The notes beneath the pieces were generated by a model. It saw nothing but the letters and a program-made list of their open reading frames with translations, had not been told where the DNA came from and searched no databases. A stretch of 64,000 bases of DNA from Schizochytrium sp. TIO01 (taxonomy: Eukaryota > Sar > Bigyra > Thraustochytrida > Thraustochytriidae): the NCBI GenBank assembly GCA_004764695.1, contig SMSO01000004.1, forward strand, positions 647,501-711,500. The letters are read 5' to 3'. Below are positions 63,901-64,000 of this stretch, one piece after another (the stretch's first letter is position 1; the number at the start of each line of letters is the position of its first letter). Made by a program: the position numbers and the translations under genes.

Positions 63901-64000
63901 GCAGAAAGCATAGGAGCCTGATGTCTCTTGTTCGAAAGTAACTTATCTTAGATCATACCTTCCCTTTTTTTATTCATAGCGCGATGCTGACGATCCTAAT
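63901..64000. other. 3' flank of HIBADH, window end
   Basis: Short AT-rich tail, no feature. Confidence 0.5.

Overview
The window looks like nuclear DNA of a protist. I see long intronless genes for eukaryote-specific machinery: coatomer beta'-COP, COG complex subunit 5, Sec63 and a vacuolar-type Ca2+/H+ exchanger. They are separated by gene-poor stretches full of tetranucleotide microsatellites. The style (almost no introns, Ser/Gln/Pro-Thr-rich low-complexity tracts, a class C GPCR-like receptor, a one-chain acyl-CoA carboxylase) fits a labyrinthulomycete or thraustochytrid-like stramenopile. That assignment is inference; no marker gene was compared. No rRNA gene, convincing tRNA, complete transposon or CRISPR array was found.

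Layout. 1-2.6 kb: intergenic with ATAGC-type and AAT/AAC repeats. 2.6-5.85 kb: beta'-COP (+), whose C-terminal tail is split by two compensating frameshifts. 7.6-10.8 kb: COG5 (+). 11.4-12.5 kb: phosphatidylserine decarboxylase (-). 12.6-18.9 kb: gene-poor, with a roughly 1.1 kb array of a GAAATA hexamer and a CAAA array. 19.0-19.9 kb: secreted SGNH-type hydrolase (+). 19.9-23.6 kb: gene-poor, with an ACTC array. 23.6-24.7 kb: zinc alcohol dehydrogenase of the cinnamyl-alcohol type (+). 25.6-26.3 kb: RING protein (+). 27.0-27.6 kb: small secreted protein (-). 29.8-31.1 kb: secreted leishmanolysin-like metallopeptidase (+) with a frameshift near its end. 32.2-34.4 kb: CAX exchanger (+). 34.4-43.4 kb: gene-poor, microsatellite-rich, with one apparently broken gene at about 36.1-37.8 kb (-). 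43.5-47.3 kb: class C GPCR-like receptor with a Pro-Thr stalk (+). 48.0-51.8 kb: single-chain biotin-dependent acyl-CoA carboxylase (-). 53.5-56.8 kb: charged, probably nuclear protein (+). 57.7-59.7 kb: Sec63 (-). 63.0-63.9 kb: 3-hydroxyisobutyrate dehydrogenase (+).

The genes are not an operon and lie on both strands. Two themes recur. One is the secretory and endomembrane system: beta'-COP, COG5, Sec63, PS decarboxylase, CAX, and the secreted hydrolase, peptidase and small protein. The other is valine/propionate-type carbon metabolism: HIBADH feeds toward propionyl-CoA, which is one possible substrate of the fused carboxylase. This link is metabolic inference and not evidence of co-regulation.

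The most notable items are the single-chain carboxylase (biotin carboxylase, biotin carrier and carboxyltransferase in one reading frame), the receptor architecture (Pro-Thr stalk, class C-like 7TM, repeated phosphosite-like tail, degenerate WW-like end), a possible shared N-terminal domain in two neighbouring secreted proteins, and the very long hexamer array. At least three single-base frame breaks suggest either assembly indels or real decay.
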